Below, piece by piece: positions 1 through 7,168 of a DNA stretch of 64,000 nt. The DNA comes from Haliscomenobacter sp. (GTDB lineage: Bacteria > Bacteroidota > Bacteroidia > Chitinophagales > Saprospiraceae): NCBI GenBank assembly GCA_016713275.1, contig JADJPL010000001.1, forward strand, positions 62,001 through 126,000. Direction: 5' to 3'. Both the position numbers and the translations under genes were made by a program. Under the pieces are notes generated by a model. It had not been told where the DNA came from. It made no database searches and saw only the letters and a program-made list of their open reading frames with translations. The number at the start of each line of letters is the position of its first letter. Position 1 is the first letter of the stretch.

Positions 1-2
1 AA

Positions 3-404
3 GAGATCTTTGACGAACACAACATTCACCATATCCCGGTGGTGCGTTTCAAAGAGTTGGTCGGGATCATCAGCAAGACCGATTTTCTGCATTTTCTTCG
101 CGGGTTCAGCCCCAACGACGAGGATCGCTTCGTCAACTATGCCCGTTTAAGGGCCTACACCGCTGAAGAGATTATGACCAAAGGCCTTGCCAAACTCGAT
201 CCCGACGACCGGATCAACGTCGCCCTGGAGATTTTCCTGGTCAACCGTTTTCACGCCATCCCGGTAGTGAAAAACGACGAGCTGGTAGGTATTTTGACGA
301 CCTACGACATCATCAAAGCGCTTGCAAAGGAGAATGTGACATCGGATCAAATCATCGAATCCAGAAAAGCCGATTGGGATAATCAGAACCTTATGGCAGG
401 ATAA
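3..404 (+). CDS. CBS-domain protein, C-terminal part
   Basis: The frame is open from base 3 with no start, so the gene begins upstream of the window. About 133 residues are visible. They hold the end of one CBS motif (HHIPVV, then LVGIISKTDF) and a complete second one (EIMTKGLAKLDPDDRINVALEIFLVNRFHAIPVV split around LVGILTTYDIIKAL). Paired CBS modules bind adenine nucleotides and usually regulate an attached enzyme or act alone as energy sensors. No other domain follows, so any catalytic part would be upstream. The family call is firm; the regulated process is unknown. Confidence 0.85.
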   Translation, partial: EIFDEHNIHHIPVVRFKELVGIISKTDFLHFLRGFSPNDEDRFVNYARLRAYTAEEIMTKGLAKLDPDDRINVALEIFLVNRFHAIPVVKNDELVGILTTYDIIKALAKENVTSDQIIESRKADWDNQNLMAG

Positions 405-535
405 CTACACGCTTATTTTTTTATACGATCCAATTTTTTTCTCTTTGGGCTCATCCCTTTGGGGAAAATAAAATCGGCCATGTTTATGTTCATAGCTGAT
501 TGTGGACAAATTTTTTGCACTATCAAAAAATAGGG

Positions 536-574
536 AACCCTACCTTCGCATTTCTTTGTTGCGGCGGTAGGGTT
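536..574 (+). terminator. Hairpin before apbE, possible terminator of the CBS gene
   Basis: AACCCTACC (536-544) pairs with GGTAGGGTT (566-574) and is followed by TTCTATTTTT. The 9-bp stem with its T-rich tail resembles an intrinsic terminator for the CBS gene. It overlaps the best promoter match for the next gene, so it could instead fold in an early transcript or be an operator. Confidence 0.4.
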
Positions 575-585
575 TTCTATTTTTG
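555..585 (+). promoter_or_regulatory. Bacteroidota-type promoter for apbE
   Basis: TTTG at 555-558, exactly 19 bases, then TATTTTTG at 578-585 fits the known Bacteroidota consensus TTTG-N19-TAnnTTTG. Initiation would fall near 592, leaving a leader of about 12 bases before ATG 604. It is found by pattern only. Confidence 0.5.
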
Positions 586-603
586 AACCTCAAACAAAAA
601 GCG

Positions 604-2121
604 ATGACACGTTTCCTTTTTTTGGGACTGGTTCTCCTCCCATTCGCGCTTTGGGCCAATCCGCCCTATGCGCTGTTTGTTTCCCATTTCGAAAATGTGC
701 TCGGCACCTCTCTGGAGTTCAAAGTATCCGCCAATTCGGAGGAAACGGCCGCTTTGGCGGAAGCCCAGGCTCTGGCAGAAATCGACCGGCTGGAGCATAT
801 TCTGAGCGGGTATGCCCCGGACAGCGAGTTCAGCCAATGGGCGCGCACCAATAAATTCTGGATTTACGTATCCAGCGATCTGTTTGAGGTGCTCCGGCTT
901 TTTGATTACTGGAAACAGCAAACCGGCGGCGCGCTCGACCCCGCGGCAGAAGCTGTCAGCCGGCTTTGGAAAAAGAGCGCCCTTGAGCAGCGCCTGCCTA
1001 CTGCGCAGGAACGGGCCATCGCCGTTACGGAGGTGCACCAAACCCATTGGACGCTTGACGAACGGTACCAAACCGCCATCCATCAAAGCGCAACGCCGCT
1101 GATGACGAATACGTTTGTCAAAAGCTATATCATCCGCAAAGTTGCCGAGAAGGTCATGTCCCTTCCCGGCGTGGAATCCGTGGTCGTCAACATTGGCGGG
1201 GACCTCCTCGCGTTGGGCGCCCGCACGGAAACGGTAGCGATCAGTAATCCATTCGCCGATGCCGAAAACGACGCTCCTCTGGCCACGGTCGGGATACAGA
1301 ACAAAGCCATCGCCACCAGCGGGAATTACCGGCGCGGGTTTTCAATCCAGGGCAAGTGGTACTCCCATATCGTCGATCCCCGCACCGCTTTTCCGGTTCG
1401 GGAAGTCGTAAGCGCTACCGTCGTGGCCCCCAACGCCACCGACGCCGGCGCCCTTGCCACCGCGTTCAATGTGCTCCGCCCGGAAGAAAGCAAAAAGCTT
1501 GCTGCAACCCTTCCCGGGGTGGAGTACCTGATCATCGGTAAAGACGGCCGTCAATACGCCAGTCCGGGCTGGGAGGCGCTTTTGGTAAAAAATGAAACGG
1601 CTCCACCTTCCGCTCCTATGGGTAAGGCAAAAACCAAAGCCCAGGGATGGAGCCAAAACTTTGAACTGCTGGTCACCCTGGAACTAAGCCAGTTTGAAGG
1701 CCGCTTCCGCCGCCCCTTTGTAGCGGTTTGGGTGGAGAATTCCAAAAAGCAAACGGTACGTACCCTGGCGCTGTGGTACGACCGGCCCCGCTGGCTGCCC
1801 GACCTCAAGTCCTGGTACCATAAAAACTTCACCGGCTACACCAACGGCAAAGGCGCCGATATTTCCAGCATCAGCAGCGCTACGCGACCGCCCGGGAAAT
1901 ATACCCTCAAATGGGACGGCAAAGACGACCTCGGTAAGCCGGTAGAGGCAGGCACCTATACCATCTACATCGAAGCAGCCCGGGAGCATGGCACGTACCA
2001 GATGATGTCCAAAGAGATTGAATGCGTCAAAACGCCTAAAAAGATCGATATCAGCGGAAATGTAGAAGTTGCTTCCGCCGCTTTGGAATTCCGCAAAAAA
2101 CCAAAAGCAAAAAATGGGTAA
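604..2121 (+). CDS. apbE: FAD:protein FMN transferase (ApbE) with C-terminal DUF2271 domain
   Basis: The first ~330 residues match ApbE: an N-terminal signal peptide (MTRFLFLGLVLLPFALWAN), VNIGGDLLALG, and SGNYRRGF followed by SHIVDPRTAFP, the hallmark HIxDPxTG-like segment. ApbE moves FMN from FAD onto Thr or Ser of exported flavoproteins. After residue ~330 comes a second domain (ELLVTLELSQFE, VWVENSKKQTVRTLALW, SSATRPPGKYTLKWDGKDD) typical of DUF2271, so the protein is a fusion. I chose ATG 604 rather than the in-frame TTG at 583 because it starts the signal peptide directly. The next gene overlaps its 3' end by 8 bases. Together they suggest a periplasmic flavin electron-transfer module. 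Confidence 0.88.
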   Translation: MTRFLFLGLVLLPFALWANPPYALFVSHFENVLGTSLEFKVSANSEETAALAEAQALAEIDRLEHILSGYAPDSEFSQWARTNKFWIYVSSDLFEVLRLFDYWKQQTGGALDPAAEAVSRLWKKSALEQRLPTAQERAIAVTEVHQTHWTLDERYQTAIHQSATPLMTNTFVKSYIIRKVAEKVMSLPGVESVVVNIGGDLLALGARTETVAISNPFADAENDAPLATVGIQNKAIATSGNYRRGFSIQGKWYSHIVDPRTAFPVREVVSATVVAPNATDAGALATAFNVLRPEESKKLAATLPGVEYLIIGKDGRQYASPGWEALLVKNETAPPSAPMGKAKTKAQGWSQNFELLVTLELSQFEGRFRRPFVAVWVENSKKQTVRTLALWYDRPRWLPDLKSWYHKNFTGYTNGKGADISSISSATRPPGKYTLKWDGKDDLGKPVEAGTYTIYIEAAREHGTYQMMSKEIECVKTPKKIDISGNVEVASAALEFRKKPKAKNG

Positions 2122-2752
2122 GCCGGATCCTTCCTCCGCCAACGGTGGCGCCAAACCACCGGCAAACCGTTTCAGACGCTGGCTTTCAACATGGTCCAGG
2201 TGGCTGCATGTATACCTCTCCATGATTAGCTTTGCCATCCTTTTTTTCTTCGCCGTTACCGGCATTACCCTCAACCATACCGACTGGTTTGCGCACCAGC
2301 AGCGCAGCAGCGACCGGACCGGCTCAGTGAATCTGGCGTGGGTAGGCACAGAGCAGGAAGTGGCCAAACTGGAAACCGTGGAGTTTCTGCGCAGGGACTT
2401 CGGCATCAAAGGAGCGCTCAGCGATTTCATTGTCGACGACTACCAATGTACCATCGCGTTTAACGGCCCGGGATATTCCGCCAATATATTTATCAACCGC
2501 GAAGACGGAACGTTTGAGCTCACCGAAACCAGCAGCGGTTTTGTAGGACTTATCAACGACCTGCACAAAGGCCGGGACAGCGGCAAGACCTGGGCTTTTA
2601 TTATCGACCTCTCCGCGGTGCTCATGATATTGGTTTCCCTCAGCGGGCTGATCATGATCTTTTACCTCAAAAAACGGCGCAGCCCTGGGATCATTCTCGC
2701 CCTTATCGGCCTGTTGCTGAGTTATCTGGTCTATCTGGCGTTTGTGCCGTGA
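2114..2752 (+). CDS. PepSY-associated transmembrane protein
   Basis: About 212 residues. A short basic, Pro-rich cytoplasmic N-terminus leads into a first membrane segment (WLHVYLSMISFAILFFFAVT, then GITLNHTDWF), the usual opening of PepSY-associated TM proteins. A soluble periplasmic part follows, and the C-terminus has two close membrane helices (FIIDLSAVLMILVSLSGLIM and IILALIGLLLSYLVYLAFV). The ATG overlaps the apbE stop, indicating coupled translation. Relatives occur with iron or flavin reduction systems and can carry electrons across the membrane. An electron donor for an ApbE-matured or DUF2271 partner is inference from context. Confidence 0.75.
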   Translation: MGKPDPSSANGGAKPPANRFRRWLSTWSRWLHVYLSMISFAILFFFAVTGITLNHTDWFAHQQRSSDRTGSVNLAWVGTEQEVAKLETVEFLRRDFGIKGALSDFIVDDYQCTIAFNGPGYSANIFINREDGTFELTETSSGFVGLINDLHKGRDSGKTWAFIIDLSAVLMILVSLSGLIMIFYLKKRRSPGIILALIGLLLSYLVYLAFVP

Positions 2753-2753
2753 A

Positions 2754-2797
2754 AGGCGGTGGGGCGTTTAGGGTTAAGGCGTTGGGGCGTCGTTCCG
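2754..2797 (+). repeat. G-rich heptad repeat tract after the PepSY gene
   Basis: Directly after the stop lies GGCGGTG GGGCGTT TAGGGTT AAGGCGT TGGGGCG, five units with 7-base spacing. Its reverse complement resembles the C-rich tract at 38187-38225. The rest of the 2753-2979 gap shows nothing recognisable. Confidence 0.55.
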
Positions 2798-2979
2798 GAT
2801 AGGCCAGGGGCCAAATTTCTTTCCTTTCAAAATAGTTCAAAAAACCTGCGGAAAGTGGAACGCCTTTTTCCGGCCAGACACTTATTGGTGAACGCCATGT
2901 AAATGGCTTCACTGCGGAAGCCGAAAAGCAGGGAACAGAGTAGGCAAAACTTCCTGGAACATCCAAATTTTGTTGTCAC

Positions 2980-4258
2980 ATGAAAACGAACCAATTTTTG
3001 TCCATGCTGAGCATGGCGTGCTTTTGCTGTCCGGCTTGACCTCTTTTGCGCAGCAAACCATTCAAACGCCGCTTCCAGCGGGCATCACCACGCAGCAAGC
3101 CAGCAGCTACCAGATCCGTCCGTCGCACCTGGCCAACGTTCAGAGCAATAAAGAAGAAGAACAGCGGACCACCGTATACCGGAAAGCGAACGGCGCGTTG
3201 ATGGAGGCCATCCCAGCCGGAAAAAAGTTCAACTCCAAGACGTTTGCCGATAAATTCCACGCAGCAATCAAAGACCAGGTTACCGGCTATGCCCTGCAGC
3301 TGCGCCTGAACGGAGCGGCCAATCAAACCCTCATCTGGAACTGGGCTCAGACGCCTGCCAATGCCAGCCAGGGCTGGACGCTCGACCGCCGCATGCACGT
3401 TGCCAGCGTAAGCAAACTCATCACCGGCATTGCTATGCTGAAGTTGCTGGATGAAAAGGCATTTCCGTAGACGCCAAGATCATCAACTACCTGCCGACCT
3501 ATTGGGCAAAAGGCGCCAACATCGGTCAAATCAGCTTCCGCAACCTGCTCCAGCACCGGTCCGGGTTTGCCACCGGCGGTTCCGCCTCCGATTTTAATAC
3601 CATGAAAGCCCGCGTTGCAGCAGGCGTTCCCGGAACCGGCAACTACGACTATGAAAACATGAACTTCGGCCTCTGCCGCATCCTGACCGCCGTGATCAAC
3701 GGCAATGTCGATAAGAACGCCAATTACGGCATTCTCAACGACCAGATTTGGGATATGCTGACCGTCAACGCCTACCGGAACTACGTGCAGGCGAAAGTGC
3801 TGACTCCCGCAGGCGTCGGCGGCGCCGGATTTGCTCCTGCAGCAGGCGGCGCGCTGGCTTACCGCTTCCCGCACCTCAACCAGGGCGGCTGGAACTCGGG
3901 GGACCTGTCTACGATGAGCGGCGGCGCCGGATGGAGGCTCTCTGTGAAGGAAGTGCTGAACGTCATGGACCACGCCCGCCGCAAAGGGACGATCCTGCCA
4001 GCCAACCGCACCCAGTTCCTGCTCGACAACCGCCTGGGCATCGATCAGATCATCGACACCCCCGCCGGCAAACTCTATAACAAAAACGGGGCATGGCGCG
4101 ACGGCGCTTGCGAGAACAACCCCCGCATGGAACAGTGCGTGGCCGTCTTCCTGCCCGGAGGCTATGAACTGGTTGTCTTCGTCAACTCCCGCATCAGCGC
4201 AGGTTGCACCTCCCTGCGGAACCTGGTTACGGAAACCTATCTGGAAAGCTTCCAGTAA
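2980..4258 (+). CDS. Secreted serine hydrolase (beta-lactamase/PBP-like), two frameshifts
   Basis: ATG 2980 opens a signal peptide (MKTNQFLSMLSMAC) that continues as LLSGLTSFAQQ only if one T is added to the T run at 3022-3025. A second missing base (G at 3458-3459) restores DEKGISVDAKIINYLP. The repaired protein is ~426 residues. The nucleophile motif SVSK (SxxK) and a YEN segment match the class C beta-lactamase/penicillin-binding hydrolase family. Substrate is unknown; such proteins in Bacteroidota are mostly esterases, peptidases or uncharacterised. It is followed by a strong terminator. Without the two corrections the gene would be dead. Confidence 0.75.
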
Positions 4259-4281
4259 ACCGGAAAAAGAAAGACCCGAAC

Positions 4282-4323
4282 AAAAGCAACGTCCGCCTGG
4301 TGTTCCAGGCGGACGTTGCTTTT
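4282..4323 (+). terminator. Strong intrinsic terminator
   Basis: A perfect 19-bp inverted repeat (4282-4300 and 4305-4323) around the loop TGTT, with four A at its foot and four T at the end. It lies 24 bases after the serine hydrolase stop. Confidence 0.9.
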
Positions 4324-4567
4324 TGGGGAATGGCCCTTCTAAAATACCTCCTCGGTGATCATAGATCCCTTCAAAAGCATAGAAAATCCGGCTAAGTTAA
4401 TTTAGCAGTTACAAAAGCTTTTAGCCAGCATATTTCAAAAATGTCCAGTAGTGTACGAAAAGACCCTTTACACCCTAACCAAAGCTCGACAAGAATCTCC
4501 CAGCTCCGTTTTTTTTATTAGGCGCTTTTAATTCAATAAAATCTTAAGGCATTATTTTAAAAATAAA

Positions 4568-4598
4568 TTTATTTTTTAAAATAATATCTTTAAATTTG
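4568..4598 (+). promoter_or_regulatory. Promoter of mobile mystery protein A
   Basis: TAAATTTG at 4591-4598 matches the -7 consensus TAnnTTTG, with TTTA 19 bases upstream (4568-4571). It sits in very A+T-rich DNA (about 4530-4625) that contrasts with the neighbouring genes and suggests imported sequence. Confidence 0.45.
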
Positions 4599-4623
4599 TA
4601 AATAAAATTAAAACTTTTATTTA

Positions 4624-5088
4624 ATGAATAAAGATCAGAGGCGATTACGAATGGCGCAGCTTGACAGAAACCTTGTCCTGTTTTCCGATATAAAAAACCT
4701 CCCGGTACCAGCTGGGGGGTGGATTCATGCAATCCGAACATCGTTAGGCATGTCGCTAAGACAACTAGGGAAAAAACTGAACATGACACCGCAAGGCGTT
4801 AAAGACATAGAGCGCAGGGAAGCAGAAGGAGCTCTGACGCTTCAGCGACTAAGGGAGGTTGCCGCAGCGATGCACTTGCAGTTGGTCTACAGCCTCATTC
4901 CCCAAGAGCAATCTCTGGAGAAGATGATTGAAAATCGCGCGCTCGCCTTGGCCAAAGAAATCGTATTAAAAACCGCGCACACGATGCAACTCGAAAACCA
5001 GGGTATTGACCAAGAGGCGTTGCGGGAAGCAATTCAAAAAAGAGCGGAAAAAATCAAGTGCGACTTACCAAGGAACCTATGGGACTAG
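4624..5088 (+). CDS. Mobile mystery protein A (XRE-type HTH regulator)
   Basis: The 154-residue protein matches the mobile mystery protein A family in length and sequence: GWIHAIRTSLGMSLRQLGKKLNMTPQGVKDIERREAEG is split around an HTH_3 helix-turn-helix (residues ~35-75), and the tail ends RNLWD. In other genomes this gene is followed by mobile mystery protein B, a Fic-domain protein, and the pair behaves like a mobile toxin-antitoxin or addiction cassette. Here the start of B overlaps the stop (ATG 5079) but B is only a stub. High A+T upstream and the mobile family argue for horizontal arrival. Confidence 0.85.
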   Translation: MNKDQRRLRMAQLDRNLVLFSDIKNLPVPAGGWIHAIRTSLGMSLRQLGKKLNMTPQGVKDIERREAEGALTLQRLREVAAAMHLQLVYSLIPQEQSLEKMIENRALALAKEIVLKTAHTMQLENQGIDQEALREAIQKRAEKIKCDLPRNLWD

Positions 5089-5175
5089 ACCTGGAATATT
5101 CCAACGGGCAAACGCCAACATGACAAGAAAAAATGGGTCGACAGCAAAGGGGTCGTCGTTAAGAAAATCCAATAA
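5079..5175 (+). pseudogene. Remnant of mobile mystery protein B (Fic family)
   Basis: ATG 5079 reads MGLDLEYSNGQTPT and then TGA (5121-5123). These 14 residues resemble the conserved start of mobile mystery protein B, which normally runs ~200 residues with a Fic AMP-transfer domain. Overlapping it, another frame (5119-5175) reads HDKKKWVDSKGVVVKKIQ and a stop, which looks like the end of an unrelated protein. The simplest reading is a deletion that removed the Fic domain and joined foreign sequence. Confidence 0.6.
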
Positions 5176-5193
5176 TCAGCGATTCCCCCCTGC

Positions 5194-6894
5194 TTACTTG
5201 ATCTTCTTCCCGGGAATTGCCTGCCCTCCCTGAAACAAGGTCATGCTTTCCACTTTTCCATCCTGGACAGAAAACGTGACCTGGGCTTCTACTACTTTCA
5301 GGAAAAATTCGGTATTGGATTTGGCGAACATCTCAAACGGGCCCTGGCCGGTGGCCTGCCCAAAAAGTTGGGCGCCTTGGCGGGTAACGGTGATCGTAAA
5401 GTTGGGCGCCAATTCATAAACGCCTACATACGTCTCCAGAACGGATTCTTCCACGCGGAACGCGTCCGTTTTTACTTCAGCGCCCATTTTAGCCAGCATA
5501 TCCATCGCATTGGTGTTGCCGGGATTGAGTTCCAGGGATTTTTTGTAGTTTGCGATAGCGGCTTCCTTCTGACCGTCTTTCATTAAGGCTTCGCCGTAAC
5601 TATCGTAGGCGTTAGCGGATTTCGGAAAAGCGGTCACATTAATTTTGAATAAAACCACGGCCGCTTTGGTATTGCCTCCTTCCAGATAAGCATAGCCCAG
5701 GGTATTGCATTCGTCCTCCCCCAGGGAATACGATAAATCGTTTTTTAGCTTTTCATAAGTCTGCCAGGCGGCATCTACCCCTTGGGCGTCGAGGGTTTTT
5801 CTGATCTCGGCCAGGGCCGATTTTTTAACTTCGATCAACTTGGCCGCCGGGTTGAGCAAACGGAAGCCCAGGTCGTCGGCGCCTTTATCCGAATTGGTCA
5901 GCACGACTACCCCTTTGCCTGTTTCTTTTACAAACCCCGCGAACGTCCGGTAGCCGCCCGTGCCGCCATTGTGCCAGATCACATCGCCTTCAGCCCCTTT
6001 GGAAATATGCCACCCCAGCCCAACCCGCGTGCCGCCGCCCGGTTTGTCGTGGCGCGCCTGATGGGAAAGCTGCATGGCGGGGTACAATGTACTGGTTTTC
6101 AAACCTAAATTGGCGGACAGAAAAATCAGCATATCGTGCACCGAACTGCGAATGGCGCTGGCGCCGGCCAGGGTGGGAATGTCCCAGTTCGACACCTGAA
6201 CACCCTGGCTGTACCCCATGGCCAGATTCTGCTTCATTTTTTCATCAAAAGTGATTTTGGTCTCCTTCATGCCCAGTGGAGCGGCAATGTTGCGGATCAT
6301 CAATTCCTCGTAGGAACTGCCTGCCTGGAGCGAAAGGATATGCCCCAGCAAGCCCTGGGCCAGGTTGCAGTATTCGTACTGCGCGCCAATGTCGCGCGGC
6401 AGCGTATACCCCTTCAGGAAGGCATACATTTGCTCCACGGTATAGTCGGCGTACGGATTGGCCGGATCTTTGGGGGTGAAATTGGTAGGCATACGGGCCA
6501 AAGCAGAGGTGTGATCGGACAGGTGCCCCAGGGTGATTTGCTTTCCATCCCGCGTGGGTAGCGCAACGGACGCCGGCAGGTACTTTTGAGCGGGGTCTTC
6601 GGTTTTCATTTGGCCGTCCACGACCTTCTGCGCGAGGAGGATGCCCGTAAAGACTTTGGAAATCGAGCCAATTTCGTATATGGTATGCTCATTCACCGGC
6701 TGCCCCCCGGCGGTTTTGGCCCCGAAGAAGTAATACTGGGGCCCATCCTTGTCGATGACGCCGATGGCGATACTCGGGCTGTAGCCGTTGGCAATGCGTT
6801 CTTCAATACTCTTGACGACCTCCACGGGCAAGCTTTTTTGAGCAAAACCGGAAAAAGCGCACAAGGCAATGAAAAGGGTCAGCAGGTACTTCAT
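5194..6894 (-). CDS. Secreted serine hydrolase with TPR segment
   Basis: A 566-residue protein starting at MKYLLTLFIALCAFSGFAQ, a clear signal peptide. I preferred this ATG to one 30 bases upstream for that reason. The class C beta-lactamase-like domain (residues ~25-350) has SISK at 77-80 (SxxK), YCN as the tyrosine motif and WHNGGTGGYRTF as the HxG motif. TPR-like repeats follow (NAYDSYGEALMKDGQKEAAI, then YKKSLELNPGNTNAMDML), and a C-terminal lipocalin-like part. Members hydrolyse peptides or esters in the periplasm; the substrate here cannot be told. It is intact, unlike the other hydrolase upstream. Confidence 0.85.
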   Translation of the reverse strand: MKYLLTLFIALCAFSGFAQKSLPVEVVKSIEERIANGYSPSIAIGVIDKDGPQYYFFGAKTAGGQPVNEHTIYEIGSISKVFTGILLAQKVVDGQMKTEDPAQKYLPASVALPTRDGKQITLGHLSDHTSALARMPTNFTPKDPANPYADYTVEQMYAFLKGYTLPRDIGAQYEYCNLAQGLLGHILSLQAGSSYEELMIRNIAAPLGMKETKITFDEKMKQNLAMGYSQGVQVSNWDIPTLAGASAIRSSVHDMLIFLSANLGLKTSTLYPAMQLSHQARHDKPGGGTRVGLGWHISKGAEGDVIWHNGGTGGYRTFAGFVKETGKGVVVLTNSDKGADDLGFRLLNPAAKLIEVKKSALAEIRKTLDAQGVDAAWQTYEKLKNDLSYSLGEDECNTLGYAYLEGGNTKAAVVLFKINVTAFPKSANAYDSYGEALMKDGQKEAAIANYKKSLELNPGNTNAMDMLAKMGAEVKTDAFRVEESVLETYVGVYELAPNFTITVTRQGAQLFGQATGQGPFEMFAKSNTEFFLKVVEAQVTFSVQDGKVESMTLFQGGQAIPGKKIK

Positions 6895-7168
6895 GACTTC
6901 ATTTTTTAAGAATAACGGCCCCAAGTTAATTGGATAACAGGTACTAAGCCCTCTTTTTGGATGATTCGCATGGCTTTTTCTACCAAATCCAGCAAATGGC
7001 TTATTTTCGTCCAGCTATTGGCTACTCCCCTCCTGAAACCGTAAACAGCGCTCAAGCGCCCTCCGGTAAGAACGATACAGGATGCGAATGGGTTTGGGGC
7101 GATTGTCATGCAGCCCCAACATCAGGGTACCATCTGGCATTTTAAACTACGACCTACACCTTTTCAAC

